A stretch of 64,000 nucleotides of DNA. Origin: Clostridium sp. Lineage in GTDB: Bacteria; Bacteroidota; Bacteroidia; Bacteroidales; Muribaculaceae. The notes below the pieces were generated by a model, which was not told the DNA's origin, ran no database searches, and saw nothing but the letters and a program-made list of their open reading frames with translations. This document shows, one piece after another, positions 27,824 through 35,338 of this stretch. The stretch spans positions 589,161-653,160 of the forward strand of contig JAMPBQ010000001.1 of the NCBI GenBank assembly GCA_023666615.1. The letters are read 5' to 3'. The position numbers and the translations under genes are program-made. How positions within the stretch are numbered: position 1 is the first letter of the stretch; every line of letters begins with the position of its first letter.

Positions 27824-28143
27824 ATTTTCTTGTCGTTTTAGAATTACTCCGCAAAGTTAGCCATTTCCCAGCGCAACCAATTCTCAAAAATCGAGCCTAA
27901 TCCGTTTATCAATCATCCAAATCTCTAAACAAGAGATACATATTCTGGTTACAAAGTTACGAAAAATCTTGGAAAGTAGGGATAAACAACTCGGGAAATT
28001 TTTGATGCCTAACAACAGATTTGAATATTTGTCACAATTTGTTTAGCAATTGGGGTTACATTGGTTGCGTATCTTGTTGTAATTCAATGATAACTTGAAA
28101 ATCCAAATCTCTTGTTTAGAGATATTGATAAATCAACCGCAAA
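27824..28143. promoter_or_regulatory. Intergenic region before the WXG/E1-E2-JAMM operon with inverted palindrome pair
   Basis: 320-base gene-free stretch, clearly more AT-rich than its left side. The palindrome ATCTCTAAACAAGAGAT (27921-27937) returns in inverse orientation as ATCTCTTGTTTAGAGAT (28107-28123), 169 bases apart. Both are preceded by ATCCAA in direct orientation, and TTTATCAAT-like sequence flanks the pair. The right copy lies about 20 bases before the first gene of the operon. A pair of operators for a looping regulator is possible, as are terminal repeats of a small remnant element. I found no convincing TAnnTTTG promoter on the + strand. Confidence 0.55.
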
Positions 28144-28713
28144 ATGACTTACGACGTGTACATAGGAGATGAGATTCATAAAGGGCTGACCTATGCGGAA
28201 CTCATTTCACTGCCCTTAAACACAGAGACTTATGTGCGCCGTGAAAACTCTAATTGGATTCATGCCAAAGACTGTGTTGAACTGTCTCACATAATAGCAA
28301 ACTACCCAACGCTATGCCAAGACGGCCCCGCGGACATTCAAACGGCTATTGGGCAACATGAAACGGCTATTGGGCAACATGATAGTTATGAAGATTCTTT
28401 AAATGAGGATATCGAAGAAGAACACGTGTTCATTCCCACTGAAGAATACTTCAAATGCAAACAAAAGCGAAAGACGGCGGCTGTTGGCGTTCTTACCCTT
28501 GGCCTAGCCGGATTGGCATTGATGGGCGTTGGCAATACCTGGCGAAGCAACATTTTTGAAGGCTTGTCATTTACGAAGAATGATGGAATGGGCTTTGTCT
28601 TTAAATGTCTATCTTTCTTATTGTTAACCACCCTTATTGCGATACCTTATTTTATATATTCGGCATTTTCTCTCATATACTACTCAATACGCATAAATTC
28701 CTTAAAGCGATAG
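28144..28713 (+). CDS. GYF-domain membrane protein, first gene of T7SS-like operon
   Basis: 189 residues. The N-terminal 55 residues resemble GYF_2 (DUF4339) modules (YDVYIGDEIHKGLTYAELI, then NSNWIHAKD), which bind proline-rich or partner peptides. A linker carries a duplicated QTAIGQHE heptad, then a basic KCKQKRK stretch and two to three membrane segments (about 113-131 and 152-180). There is no signal peptide, so the GYF end should be cytoplasmic. Because the large ATPase of the next gene also starts with GYF-like domains and has no clear membrane helix, this protein is a candidate membrane partner. Starts at ATG 28144. Confidence 0.75.
   Translation: MTYDVYIGDEIHKGLTYAELISLPLNTETYVRRENSNWIHAKDCVELSHIIANYPTLCQDGPADIQTAIGQHETAIGQHDSYEDSLNEDIEEEHVFIPTEEYFKCKQKRKTAAVGVLTLGLAGLALMGVGNTWRSNIFEGLSFTKNDGMGFVFKCLSFLLLTTLIAIPYFIYSAFSLIYYSIRINSLKR
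28340..28381 (+). repeat. 21-bp exact tandem duplication in coding sequence
   Basis: Two back-to-back identical 21-base units (28340-28360 and 28361-28381) encode a doubled TAIGQHE heptad in the linker of the GYF membrane protein. Exact identity, including third positions, points to a recent duplication. Confidence 0.9.
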
Positions 28714-28748
28714 GGCAATGCTGAGAAATTACACCAGCGCTTAAACAT

Positions 28749-31700
28749 ATGTCTGAAACTCTTTATTATGTACAGCTTGACAATGATTTTTTCGGGCCAT
28801 TTTCGCTCGAAACCATAGTTGACATGCGCTTGACTCCAGATATATTGGTTCTCTCTACAGAAACCAACGAGTGGAAAGAGGCGGTTGACTACACTGAATT
28901 GATAGATTCGCTGGACCTTAGCCTCCTTGAAACCAATAACAATACAAACGGGTCACAAGCCGCCCCAACGTACAAAACACCCCCGCAGTTTAGCGAGCGC
29001 TCTATATTTTACATTCGCCGCGCCGGCAATCCTTACGGCCCCTATACATTGAACGCATTAGCCTCTGTATCTGTAAATGAAGACACAGATGTGAGCGTTG
29101 ACGGGATGGTGAATTGGTTTAACATCGCAGACATTCCTGGGCTGCTTGACACGCTGGCGTCTATTCGCTCCATGGATTTAAGCAAGCATGAGCCGCAAAA
29201 TGAATCCACAGACAAAGCAAGCCGAAATTTTGACATCACAGATATTTTAAACCAAATAAAAGACATCGTTCCATCTTCTAATCAACCATATAGGAAGCTG
29301 TTTAACACAATAGAGGCCGAACGCGACTATTTAATAAAGGAATACAACGATTCGTTCGACAATCTCCTAACTGTTGTGCGCAGACTTAACGACTGTTGCG
29401 AGCTTGCGGACTTGCCACGCAGAGCTATCGCCATAATAACAGACACGGCAAATTCCGCATCTGAAAAGCTAAACCGCTTTTATGCATCAGAGATTGATAG
29501 AGTTGATTCATTAAAAAAATGTTTCACGACTTCAAGCATATCCATAGGCCATACAGATTTCACCCTATTCCAGCCTTTGGAGAAAATAACATTGACGCGC
29601 ATTGATTTCTTAAAAATCTTAGGGGATAAAAATCTAGCCATAACCTTTGATTCAGCAACTGAACACAAAGGCAATGAGTTTATAAACAGCATTATCGGCA
29701 AGCTGTATCGAAGCAACCCCACGCACTTAATCCGCACGATTGTGATTGACACTGATTACATGACTGGGCTTGATGATACATTTAAGCTTCTGAACCACGA
29801 CCTATACAAAATAGTTTCACGCACAGAAGAGGTACGCGAAACATTGAAATCGCTTCAGGAACGAGCCAGCTTCATCCTAAGGAATCTTCTCGTCGAAAAA
29901 GGACAAACTCTTCAAGATTATAATACCGTCCACGAAAACAAGGAGACAAACATACTCCTTGTTATCAAGAACTTCCCTCATGGCTTTGCCGCTGACAGCC
30001 TTGACAATCTTATGCGTTTAGCCAATGTCGGTCCCAAAGTTGGCATATACATCGTAATTATCGCTGATAAAGCCGTCGTCGACAATGCGCCACAAAAAGG
30101 AGCCGAGTCCTTCAACCTATCCAAATTCCTCGAGACGACGAATACGTACCATTTTGAGGACAGAGAGGATAACTTCTTTAGCGTTAATGCCGGGAATGAT
30201 TTTGACGGCAATAAATTCTTTGAAACTTTATCGGAAACAGAGCTCAAAAGCATTGTCAAGGAAATCAACTCTAAATGCGAGTTGAGAGAAGATGTTGTTA
30301 TCCCTATATCAGATTACATTGCCCCATCGGCTGAATGGTGGAATTCAGATAGCGCGAAACAAATTGAAATCCCATTTGGCCTTGGGAATGACATGCATGT
30401 AAAGTCGCTAAAAATAACACAAGAAAGCGGACAGAACACAGCTGTTGTCATTGGCATCCCCGGCTCAGGCAAAAGCGTATTCCTTCACTCTTTGATATGC
30501 GGCGCGGCCATAAAGTATTCACCTGATGAGTTAAGGATGTACTTAATTGATTTTTCTGGAGTTGAATTTAATTCATACGCGCTTGGAAAACTGCCTCATG
30601 CGCGCGTAATCGCTCCCGAGGCTGAAAGAGAATTCGGCCTAAGCATTCTCAATGAACTTGTTGAGGAGGGGGCGAGACGCATGACCCTATGCCGCGAACA
30701 CAATGTGAGCAACATCGTTGACTTAAAACAAGCCGCGCCTGAAATCAAAGCGCCGCGCATTCTCGTCATCATCGATGAATTCCAAAAGCTCTTTGAAATC
30801 GAGAATGACTTGATTTCACGTGAAGCCAACTCCAAAATCCACATAATCATTCAAGAATTCCGAAAATTCGGAATAAACTTGGTGCTTGCCACCCAAAAGC
30901 TCCCTTCGGGCTCATTTCTGCCACGCGACCTTATCGCAAACCGCATAGTTTTCAAGAGTTCACCGGCAGACTTCGCCGCGCTTATTTCATCAGACAGAAA
31001 TGAAGGAATGCCTCGCCTGCGCACTGGCCAATGCATTTATAACTCTGAATCCGGCGCGGCTTATGACAATGAAATCGTGCAAGGATTTTATGTGTCGAAA
31101 ACTGACATAGAATCCATCCTTGCGAATTTAATGGATTTCGAGAAAGGACAAAGCTATGGACGAGAACCTATGAAAGTATTCCGTTCTGCAGAGCAACCCG
31201 ACTTTAAGAATCGCCGCTTAGAAAAGAGCCACAATGGGATTCGCAAGCCGGGAAGCCCAATCCCAATTTATCTTGGCGAGTCAATATGTGTCAGCGACTA
31301 TGATGTCAACCTTGAACTTCGCCTTGAAGGCGCAAACAATCTACTCGTCATTGGAGGCGAAACGGACATCGCGGAAAGCGTATGTTTCCACTCGCTTATA
31401 TCCGCATCCACATATCACAGCGCAAACGAGGCCACCTTCATAGTCATTAATTGCATGCGTTCAGACAATACAATGACCGGCAAAATGTTGTCTACAATCA
31501 GTTCGCTGCCATTTGGCTCCGCATTCCCCGCCAAGGCGCCCGAAATCGAGGAAACTCTAAACCAATTAAAAGAGTTGATTGATGAACGCAAAGAAATGCC
31601 GGATTCCAATTTTGCGTACGTCTATCTTGGCATTTTTGATTTCCAAAATTGTCGAGCCTTTGATAAAGACACTTCCGGCAAATACGAAAAGCCATCGGCA

Positions 31701-31988
31701 TCCGCCACACTGCTCGAATACATCTTGCGAAATGGATCTTCGGTCGGCGTCTTTACCATTCTCCAAGTTGACAGTTTAGAAAATCTTAACCGAATTGGTC
31801 CCGTTCTAAACGCATTCAACTATCGCGTTGCGCTCCAAATGCCGGAAATAGACTCAACAAAGATTATTGGTTCTTCCGCGGCAAATAAGCTTTTTGTATT
31901 CAACAGGCCATCGTCGAAATACCGCGGTTATCTGAGAGATAACAACCGCAATATTCTTATCAAATTCAAACCCTATAAATTTTCATGA
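28749..31988 (+). CDS. FtsK/SpoIIIE-type ATPase with N-terminal GYF domains (EssC/EccC-like)
   Basis: 1,079 residues, the largest protein of the operon. Two GYF_2-like modules come first (about 1-55 with FFGPFSLETI, and 85-140 with GNPYGPYTLNAL), then a helical region (about 160-270) and an FtsK/SpoIIIE-like array. The main ATPase has Walker A GIPGSGKSV (about 568-576) and Walker B ILVIIDEF (about 670-677). A second ATPase-like domain near 865 has a degenerate P-loop (GGETDIAES). EssC/EccC proteins of type VII systems have the same serial ATPase design with degenerate later domains and drive WXG100-protein export. Unlike them I see no transmembrane pair or FHA domain. The adjoining W-x-D proteins are the likely substrates. 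Confidence 0.85.
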   Translation: MSETLYYVQLDNDFFGPFSLETIVDMRLTPDILVLSTETNEWKEAVDYTELIDSLDLSLLETNNNTNGSQAAPTYKTPPQFSERSIFYIRRAGNPYGPYTLNALASVSVNEDTDVSVDGMVNWFNIADIPGLLDTLASIRSMDLSKHEPQNESTDKASRNFDITDILNQIKDIVPSSNQPYRKLFNTIEAERDYLIKEYNDSFDNLLTVVRRLNDCCELADLPRRAIAIITDTANSASEKLNRFYASEIDRVDSLKKCFTTSSISIGHTDFTLFQPLEKITLTRIDFLKILGDKNLAITFDSATEHKGNEFINSIIGKLYRSNPTHLIRTIVIDTDYMTGLDDTFKLLNHDLYKIVSRTEEVRETLKSLQERASFILRNLLVEKGQTLQDYNTVHENKETNILLVIKNFPHGFAADSLDNLMRLANVGPKVGIYIVIIADKAVVDNAPQKGAESFNLSKFLETTNTYHFEDREDNFFSVNAGNDFDGNKFFETLSETELKSIVKEINSKCELREDVVIPISDYIAPSAEWWNSDSAKQIEIPFGLGNDMHVKSLKITQESGQNTAVVIGIPGSGKSVFLHSLICGAAIKYSPDELRMYLIDFSGVEFNSYALGKLPHARVIAPEAEREFGLSILNELVEEGARRMTLCREHNVSNIVDLKQAAPEIKAPRILVIIDEFQKLFEIENDLISREANSKIHIIIQEFRKFGINLVLATQKLPSGSFLPRDLIANRIVFKSSPADFAALISSDRNEGMPRLRTGQCIYNSESGAAYDNEIVQGFYVSKTDIESILANLMDFEKGQSYGREPMKVFRSAEQPDFKNRRLEKSHNGIRKPGSPIPIYLGESICVSDYDVNLELRLEGANNLLVIGGETDIAESVCFHSLISASTYHSANEATFIVINCMRSDNTMTGKMLSTISSLPFGSAFPAKAPEIEETLNQLKELIDERKEMPDSNFAYVYLGIFDFQNCRAFDKDTSGKYEKPSASATLLEYILRNGSSVGVFTILQVDSLENLNRIGPVLNAFNYRVALQMPEIDSTKIIGSSAANKLFVFNRPSSKYRGYLRDNNRNILIKFKPYKFS

Positions 31989-31989
31989 T

Positions 31990-32262
31990 ATGCCCGGAAT
32001 GATTAACGACCCCGAAGCTATTCAAAAATTTCGTTACGAGCTTCTTGATATAGTTGAGAATCTCCAGGAACAGCTGAAGCGCACTGATGCGGCTATGGCA
32101 GAAGTTGCCTCAGCATGGAAAGACGCCCAATTCCAAAAATACCAACGTGAATTTTCCAAGGACCGCGAAATTTTTTTGCCTCTTTGCAAAGACATAGAGG
32201 AATTCGAAAGCGGCCCTCTCGCTCAACTTCAGTCCATTCTTGAAACCTACAACGACTTATAA
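31990..32262 (+). CDS. WXG100-like small helical protein, copy 1 (W-x-D variant)
   Basis: 90 residues, starting one base after the ATPase stop. Predicted as two long helices with a turn at SAWKDAQFQKYQREF, where W43-K44-D45 stands in place of the W-x-G of WXG100 proteins, followed at the usual distance by an aromatic pair. Length, lack of signal peptide and position after an FtsK/EssC-like ATPase all fit a WXG100-type export substrate or chaperone. It has no obvious C-terminal YxxxD/E export motif; an ETYNDL tail gives a tyrosine near the end. Confidence 0.7.
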   Translation: MPGMINDPEAIQKFRYELLDIVENLQEQLKRTDAAMAEVASAWKDAQFQKYQREFSKDREIFLPLCKDIEEFESGPLAQLQSILETYNDL

Positions 32263-32264
32263 TT

Positions 32265-32561
32265 ATGGCATCACTCTCTCATACAGAAGTCACATCACAA
32301 TCCCTTATCACTTTGCAAAGCGAGCTTAGGGCTATGTCAGATGCCCTCAAGGACCTCTATGACGTTCTTTGGGGCAACCTTAAAGCACTCGGAGAAGAAT
32401 GGACCGACGAAAAGATGGAGGAATTCAGCGATGAATTCAAAGATAGCCGTGAGACCATTGTCCGGCTTTCCGAAAAGTACAATGATTGGGCAAACAAATA
32501 TCTTCCGCCTCGCATCGATGAAATCATAAAATACGAAAAAGCCTCTACCGGCATTAAATAA
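32265..32561 (+). CDS. WXG100-like small helical protein, copy 2 (W-x-D variant)
   Basis: 98 residues, two bases after copy 1. The hairpin turn reads EEWTDEKMEEFSDEF, with W46-T47-D48 and a Phe seven residues after the Asp, matching copy 1. Paired WXG100 genes next to the ATPase are usual in ESX-like systems, where they form a heterodimer; that pairing is likely here. The overall sequence is strongly acidic. The stop codon overlaps the next ATG (TAATG). Confidence 0.72.
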   Translation: MASLSHTEVTSQSLITLQSELRAMSDALKDLYDVLWGNLKALGEEWTDEKMEEFSDEFKDSRETIVRLSEKYNDWANKYLPPRIDEIIKYEKASTGIK

Positions 32562-33388
32562 TGCATCCAATGGTACTTCCCGAAGCCATAAAGCCCACTG
32601 GCGCATACATATCCGACCATCGCATGTTGGTTGACCTCGGCAATGCTGTGCATTATGCGGGGGATTCAATCATGCGTCTGCGCGAAGCTGTTGATGGCTA
32701 TTTCCGTTCTATAGAATATGCCATGGAACAGAAAATCGAAGAGGCCAACAATAGGCTCAGGGCGGCGGAAGAGTCTCTTTCAATTGCTCAGTCCGCTCTA
32801 TCAGCATGCCGCGAATCAGGCTACTATGATGACGAAAAAGAAGAATACATAGAGCCTAATTGCTCTTGTGAAGAGCGAGACGTACGCTCAGCGGAAAAAG
32901 AAGTTTCTCGAATACACTCCATAATTGAAAAACTCGAGCGCATAAAAAGCGAAGTCGGTTGTGAGTTTAATAGATACCGCCAACCATTTGGAATTATTGC
33001 TCCCGGTGGTGGAGATGGCATTCTTCAGTGGCTTGGAGAAAATCTCACAAAAGACGCCTCTGAAAAGATGAAACAAATTTTAGAAATTGTCGAGAAATAT
33101 CTTCGCGTCAATATTGGCAGGAATAGTCCATCATATAGGTCCGATGCGCCAAATGACATGAGGCCAGATGGACATGGCCCATCGGAGGAAAAAAAGAAGG
33201 ATAAGTTCCGCCAAGGCATTGAACAAATAATAGAGAGGCAATCGGCAAACAACCATGGCGACCATCAGCTTCACGGAAACAACACCGTGGCTTTATGCCC
33301 AGGCTGTCATCGCCCCATCATCGCATGCGTTTGCGGGAGAGAGGCAAGAGAACGATATGGAATGTTTAGCTACGACTTATCAAGATGA
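32561..33388 (+). CDS. Coiled-coil protein with C-terminal zinc-knuckle-like motif, possible system substrate
   Basis: 275 residues, no signal peptide. Residues about 20-135 are mostly helical with a strong coiled coil (MEQKIEEANNRLRAAEESL and SAEKEVSRIHSIIEKLERI) broken by a small cysteine-containing loop (EPNCSCEERD). A glycine-rich segment IIAPGGGDGILQWLGENL follows. The last 30 residues hold C246-P-G-C249 and C256-V-C258, a possible zinc site. The long helical N-terminus resembles larger WXG/LXG-type proteins, so it may be exported or act as an adaptor. I do not recognise a catalytic domain. Overlaps the next gene by ATGA. Confidence 0.7.
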   Translation: MHPMVLPEAIKPTGAYISDHRMLVDLGNAVHYAGDSIMRLREAVDGYFRSIEYAMEQKIEEANNRLRAAEESLSIAQSALSACRESGYYDDEKEEYIEPNCSCEERDVRSAEKEVSRIHSIIEKLERIKSEVGCEFNRYRQPFGIIAPGGGDGILQWLGENLTKDASEKMKQILEIVEKYLRVNIGRNSPSYRSDAPNDMRPDGHGPSEEKKKDKFRQGIEQIIERQSANNHGDHQLHGNNTVALCPGCHRPIIACVCGREARERYGMFSYDLSR

Positions 33389-33900
33389 GCATTATACCAG
33401 ACTATGCAAGACAAGGCATCGAGTTGATGCGTCAACTTGAAGGCCAAGCATCTCTTACCGCGCAATATTGGAGCGATGGCAAGCGGAAAGAATACTATTC
33501 CAAATACATCATGGAATATCTCAAATGGCTTGAGGCATACGTTTATGGCAGTGATGGCATGCAAGGCAAGGGGCTTAACGAATTGCTTGAATATGTGTCT
33601 ACAAAAATTGATGAATTTGAGGATGCGGCCGAATCTTCAATTTTAGGCGATATCATAGCGCCCGGATATGCCTTCTACAACAATTCAGAAGGACAAATTC
33701 TCGCCCCTGCCGGGACTTCCGCAAACAATATGGCATCCGTTTCAGGCAATACCGCCATAAATGATGCGCCGGACGAAATGTCACCTGAAAATCTTACTGA
33801 ACGACGCAATACATGGACTGTCGACTATAACCTCAACAGCCCCGGCAATTTTTCTACAGAGAACTTACGTGAAATATTAAAGAAACGCATCAATGGGTGA
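33385..33900 (+). CDS. WXG100-like helical protein with C-terminal extension, copy 3 (W-x-D variant)
   Basis: 171 residues. The N-terminal hairpin has W29-S30-D31 in TAQYWSDGKRKEYYSKY, the same turn as in the two smaller proteins but nearer the start. The helices run to about residue 90; the rest (about 95-171) is low-complexity, rich in Ala, Asn and Ser, and ends in a short helix LREILKKRING. The layout of a WXG-like head with a polymorphic tail is that of exported substrates in other type VII systems (inference). Coupled to the preceding gene by ATGA, and its end overlaps a 37-residue ORF. Confidence 0.7.
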   Translation: MSIIPDYARQGIELMRQLEGQASLTAQYWSDGKRKEYYSKYIMEYLKWLEAYVYGSDGMQGKGLNELLEYVSTKIDEFEDAAESSILGDIIAPGYAFYNNSEGQILAPAGTSANNMASVSGNTAINDAPDEMSPENLTERRNTWTVDYNLNSPGNFSTENLREILKKRING

Positions 33901-34006
33901 ACCTATAAATTTCAGAGCAAACAATGATGGCACAGTGACTGTTGGGGTGCTCGACAATTATCCAAATGATTTCGCTTGCTATTCCAAAAGCTTAGCAACA
34001 CTATAA
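33893..34006 (+). CDS. Possible 37-residue small protein
   Basis: ATG at 33893 overlaps the stop of the preceding gene by eight bases and the frame runs to TAA at 34004-34006. The peptide begins MGEPINFRANNDGTVTVGVL and has a strand-turn-strand look. It fills the gap between the W-x-D gene and the E2-like gene, the place where a ubiquitin-like modifier could be expected. It is too short for a complete beta-grasp fold and lacks a C-terminal Gly-Gly. It may be a small real gene, a remnant, or chance. Confidence 0.4.
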   Translation: MGEPINFRANNDGTVTVGVLDNYPNDFACYSKSLATL

Positions 34007-34036
34007 TATCAATGTCAAACAAACGATTGGAGGTTT

Positions 34037-34714
34037 ATGCATATGAATAATTTAATCAACATCCCAGTTGGCAAGTTTGCCGGGGAAGATGCCGCGGCAA
34101 AGAAACGCCGTGAATTGCGCGAACGCCTCAGCAAGGGCGAAACAGTCAAGATTGCCAAGGGCGGGAATGCCATGGCACAAGGCCAAGAAGCAACCGTTGA
34201 AGTTGACAAGGGGAAACTTGCCGCTCAATGGTACGAAACAAATACTAAGCTTCTTAACCTGGAAAAAATTGCTATGGCTCGGAATTTTCCGCAATTCACC
34301 CTCGACAAGCTTGAAGATGGCAGGCTATGTTGGGTTGGCGTACTTGAACCCGGCGTATACGAGTCTAAGTTTGGCGAAAAACGCCAGTACCATGTCTTAG
34401 CCGTCTATGACAACAACCACCCCTATCAGAAAATGGGGTCTTCGGTTAAGGTATATCCTCTTATGCCAGATGTCGATGAGCTTATAGAAATAGCCGGTTT
34501 CCGACCGTTTCACCTCCTTCAAGATGATGCGCAAAACTTTTACCTTTGCACAAATGAAGCTGAAGACCAAAAAGTCGGAAATCAAAAACTCGGAGATACA
34601 ACTCACACAGCCGCCTCTGTTCTTGGATGGGCTTCAAAATGGTTTATCGCATTCGAGCTTGTTCTTACCGGGGATTTGCCTCTCGCGGAATTCAATCGGC
34701 ATGGAGGCATCTAA
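34037..34714 (+). CDS. E2-like (UBC-fold) protein
   Basis: 225 residues (alternative ATG at 34043). After a basic, flexible 75-residue N-terminus, the order of elements fits an E2 ubiquitin-conjugating fold. There is a strand LCWVGVLEPG, then YHVLAVYDNNHPYQ (position of the Y-P-x-x-P-P-x loop), then SSVKVYP, then H159 eleven residues before C171 in YLCTN (the H-P-N...C catalytic block). The final helix VLGWASKWFIAFELVLTGD matches the W-x-x-W-x-x-x-Y/F-E pattern I know from prokaryotic E2-like proteins next to ThiF and JAB genes. Such E2s receive an activated modifier from an E1. The E1-like and JAMM genes follow directly. Confidence 0.65.
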   Translation: MHMNNLINIPVGKFAGEDAAAKKRRELRERLSKGETVKIAKGGNAMAQGQEATVEVDKGKLAAQWYETNTKLLNLEKIAMARNFPQFTLDKLEDGRLCWVGVLEPGVYESKFGEKRQYHVLAVYDNNHPYQKMGSSVKVYPLMPDVDELIEIAGFRPFHLLQDDAQNFYLCTNEAEDQKVGNQKLGDTTHTAASVLGWASKWFIAFELVLTGDLPLAEFNRHGGI

Positions 34715-34726
34715 AACTATCGGAAC

Positions 34727-35320
34727 ATGAGCAATAAGTGCGAAACAGTAATCATTAGCGACAAGGCCTACAATGCAATAATCCGCGAAAGTTTTGCCAA
34801 ACACCCGGTAGAAACGGGAGGCATTTTTCTCGGATACATCCTTGACAACGGCCTGTGGGTGGTGATGGAAATGATTCCGCCAGGCTTCAACGGCGTTTTC
34901 CAGCCATCTTACTTTGAGTACGACCAGAATTTTGTGAACTATCTGGGCACATCCGTGGCCAATCAGTACAAAGAACCGCTGCAAGTGCTTGGACTTTGGC
35001 ACCGTCATCCCGGCTCGATGGACTACTTCTCTTCAATTGATGATGGCACTAACTCCGACTTTGCATCAAAGAATCCCTATGGCGTAATTTCCGGTCTTGT
35101 CAATATAGATCCGGCATTCCGACTGACTATGTATCATCTTGATCACAATGACGGAGTGCGACCTCGCAACATTGCTTATTCAACGGTTGATGTTGAAGTT
35201 GGCGATGACCTTATTCCTGAAAAGTTCTTCGCCTTGAGATATATTGACGCTGACCGTCGCGAGCTTAATCCAACGCCAGCGCTCACAAATGACCAAAACA
35301 GCAAAAGTCCGGCACAATAG
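34727..35320 (+). CDS. JAMM (JAB/MPN) metallopeptidase
   Basis: 197 residues. The zinc site is complete: E29 in HPVETGGIFLG, then H92-R-H94, S102 and D105 in WHRHPGSMDYFSSID, the exact H-x-H-x7-S-x2-D JAMM spacing. JAB/MPN peptidases remove ubiquitin-like proteins from targets or trim their precursors. In prokaryotes they are commonly encoded beside E1-like and E2-like genes, as here (12 bases after the E2-like gene, 18 before the E1-like gene). Residues after about 160 form a short tail of unknown role. Confidence 0.9.
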   Translation: MSNKCETVIISDKAYNAIIRESFAKHPVETGGIFLGYILDNGLWVVMEMIPPGFNGVFQPSYFEYDQNFVNYLGTSVANQYKEPLQVLGLWHRHPGSMDYFSSIDDGTNSDFASKNPYGVISGLVNIDPAFRLTMYHLDHNDGVRPRNIAYSTVDVEVGDDLIPEKFFALRYIDADRRELNPTPALTNDQNSKSPAQ

Positions 35321-35338
35321 CCTATAACGAATCTTCCC

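Noticed and set aside
28749..31988. Chromosome-partition FtsK
   Set aside because: It lacks the membrane domain and the gamma DNA-reading domain, has GYF modules and degenerate second P-loop, and is embedded with W-x-D hairpin genes, so the EssC-like reading is better.
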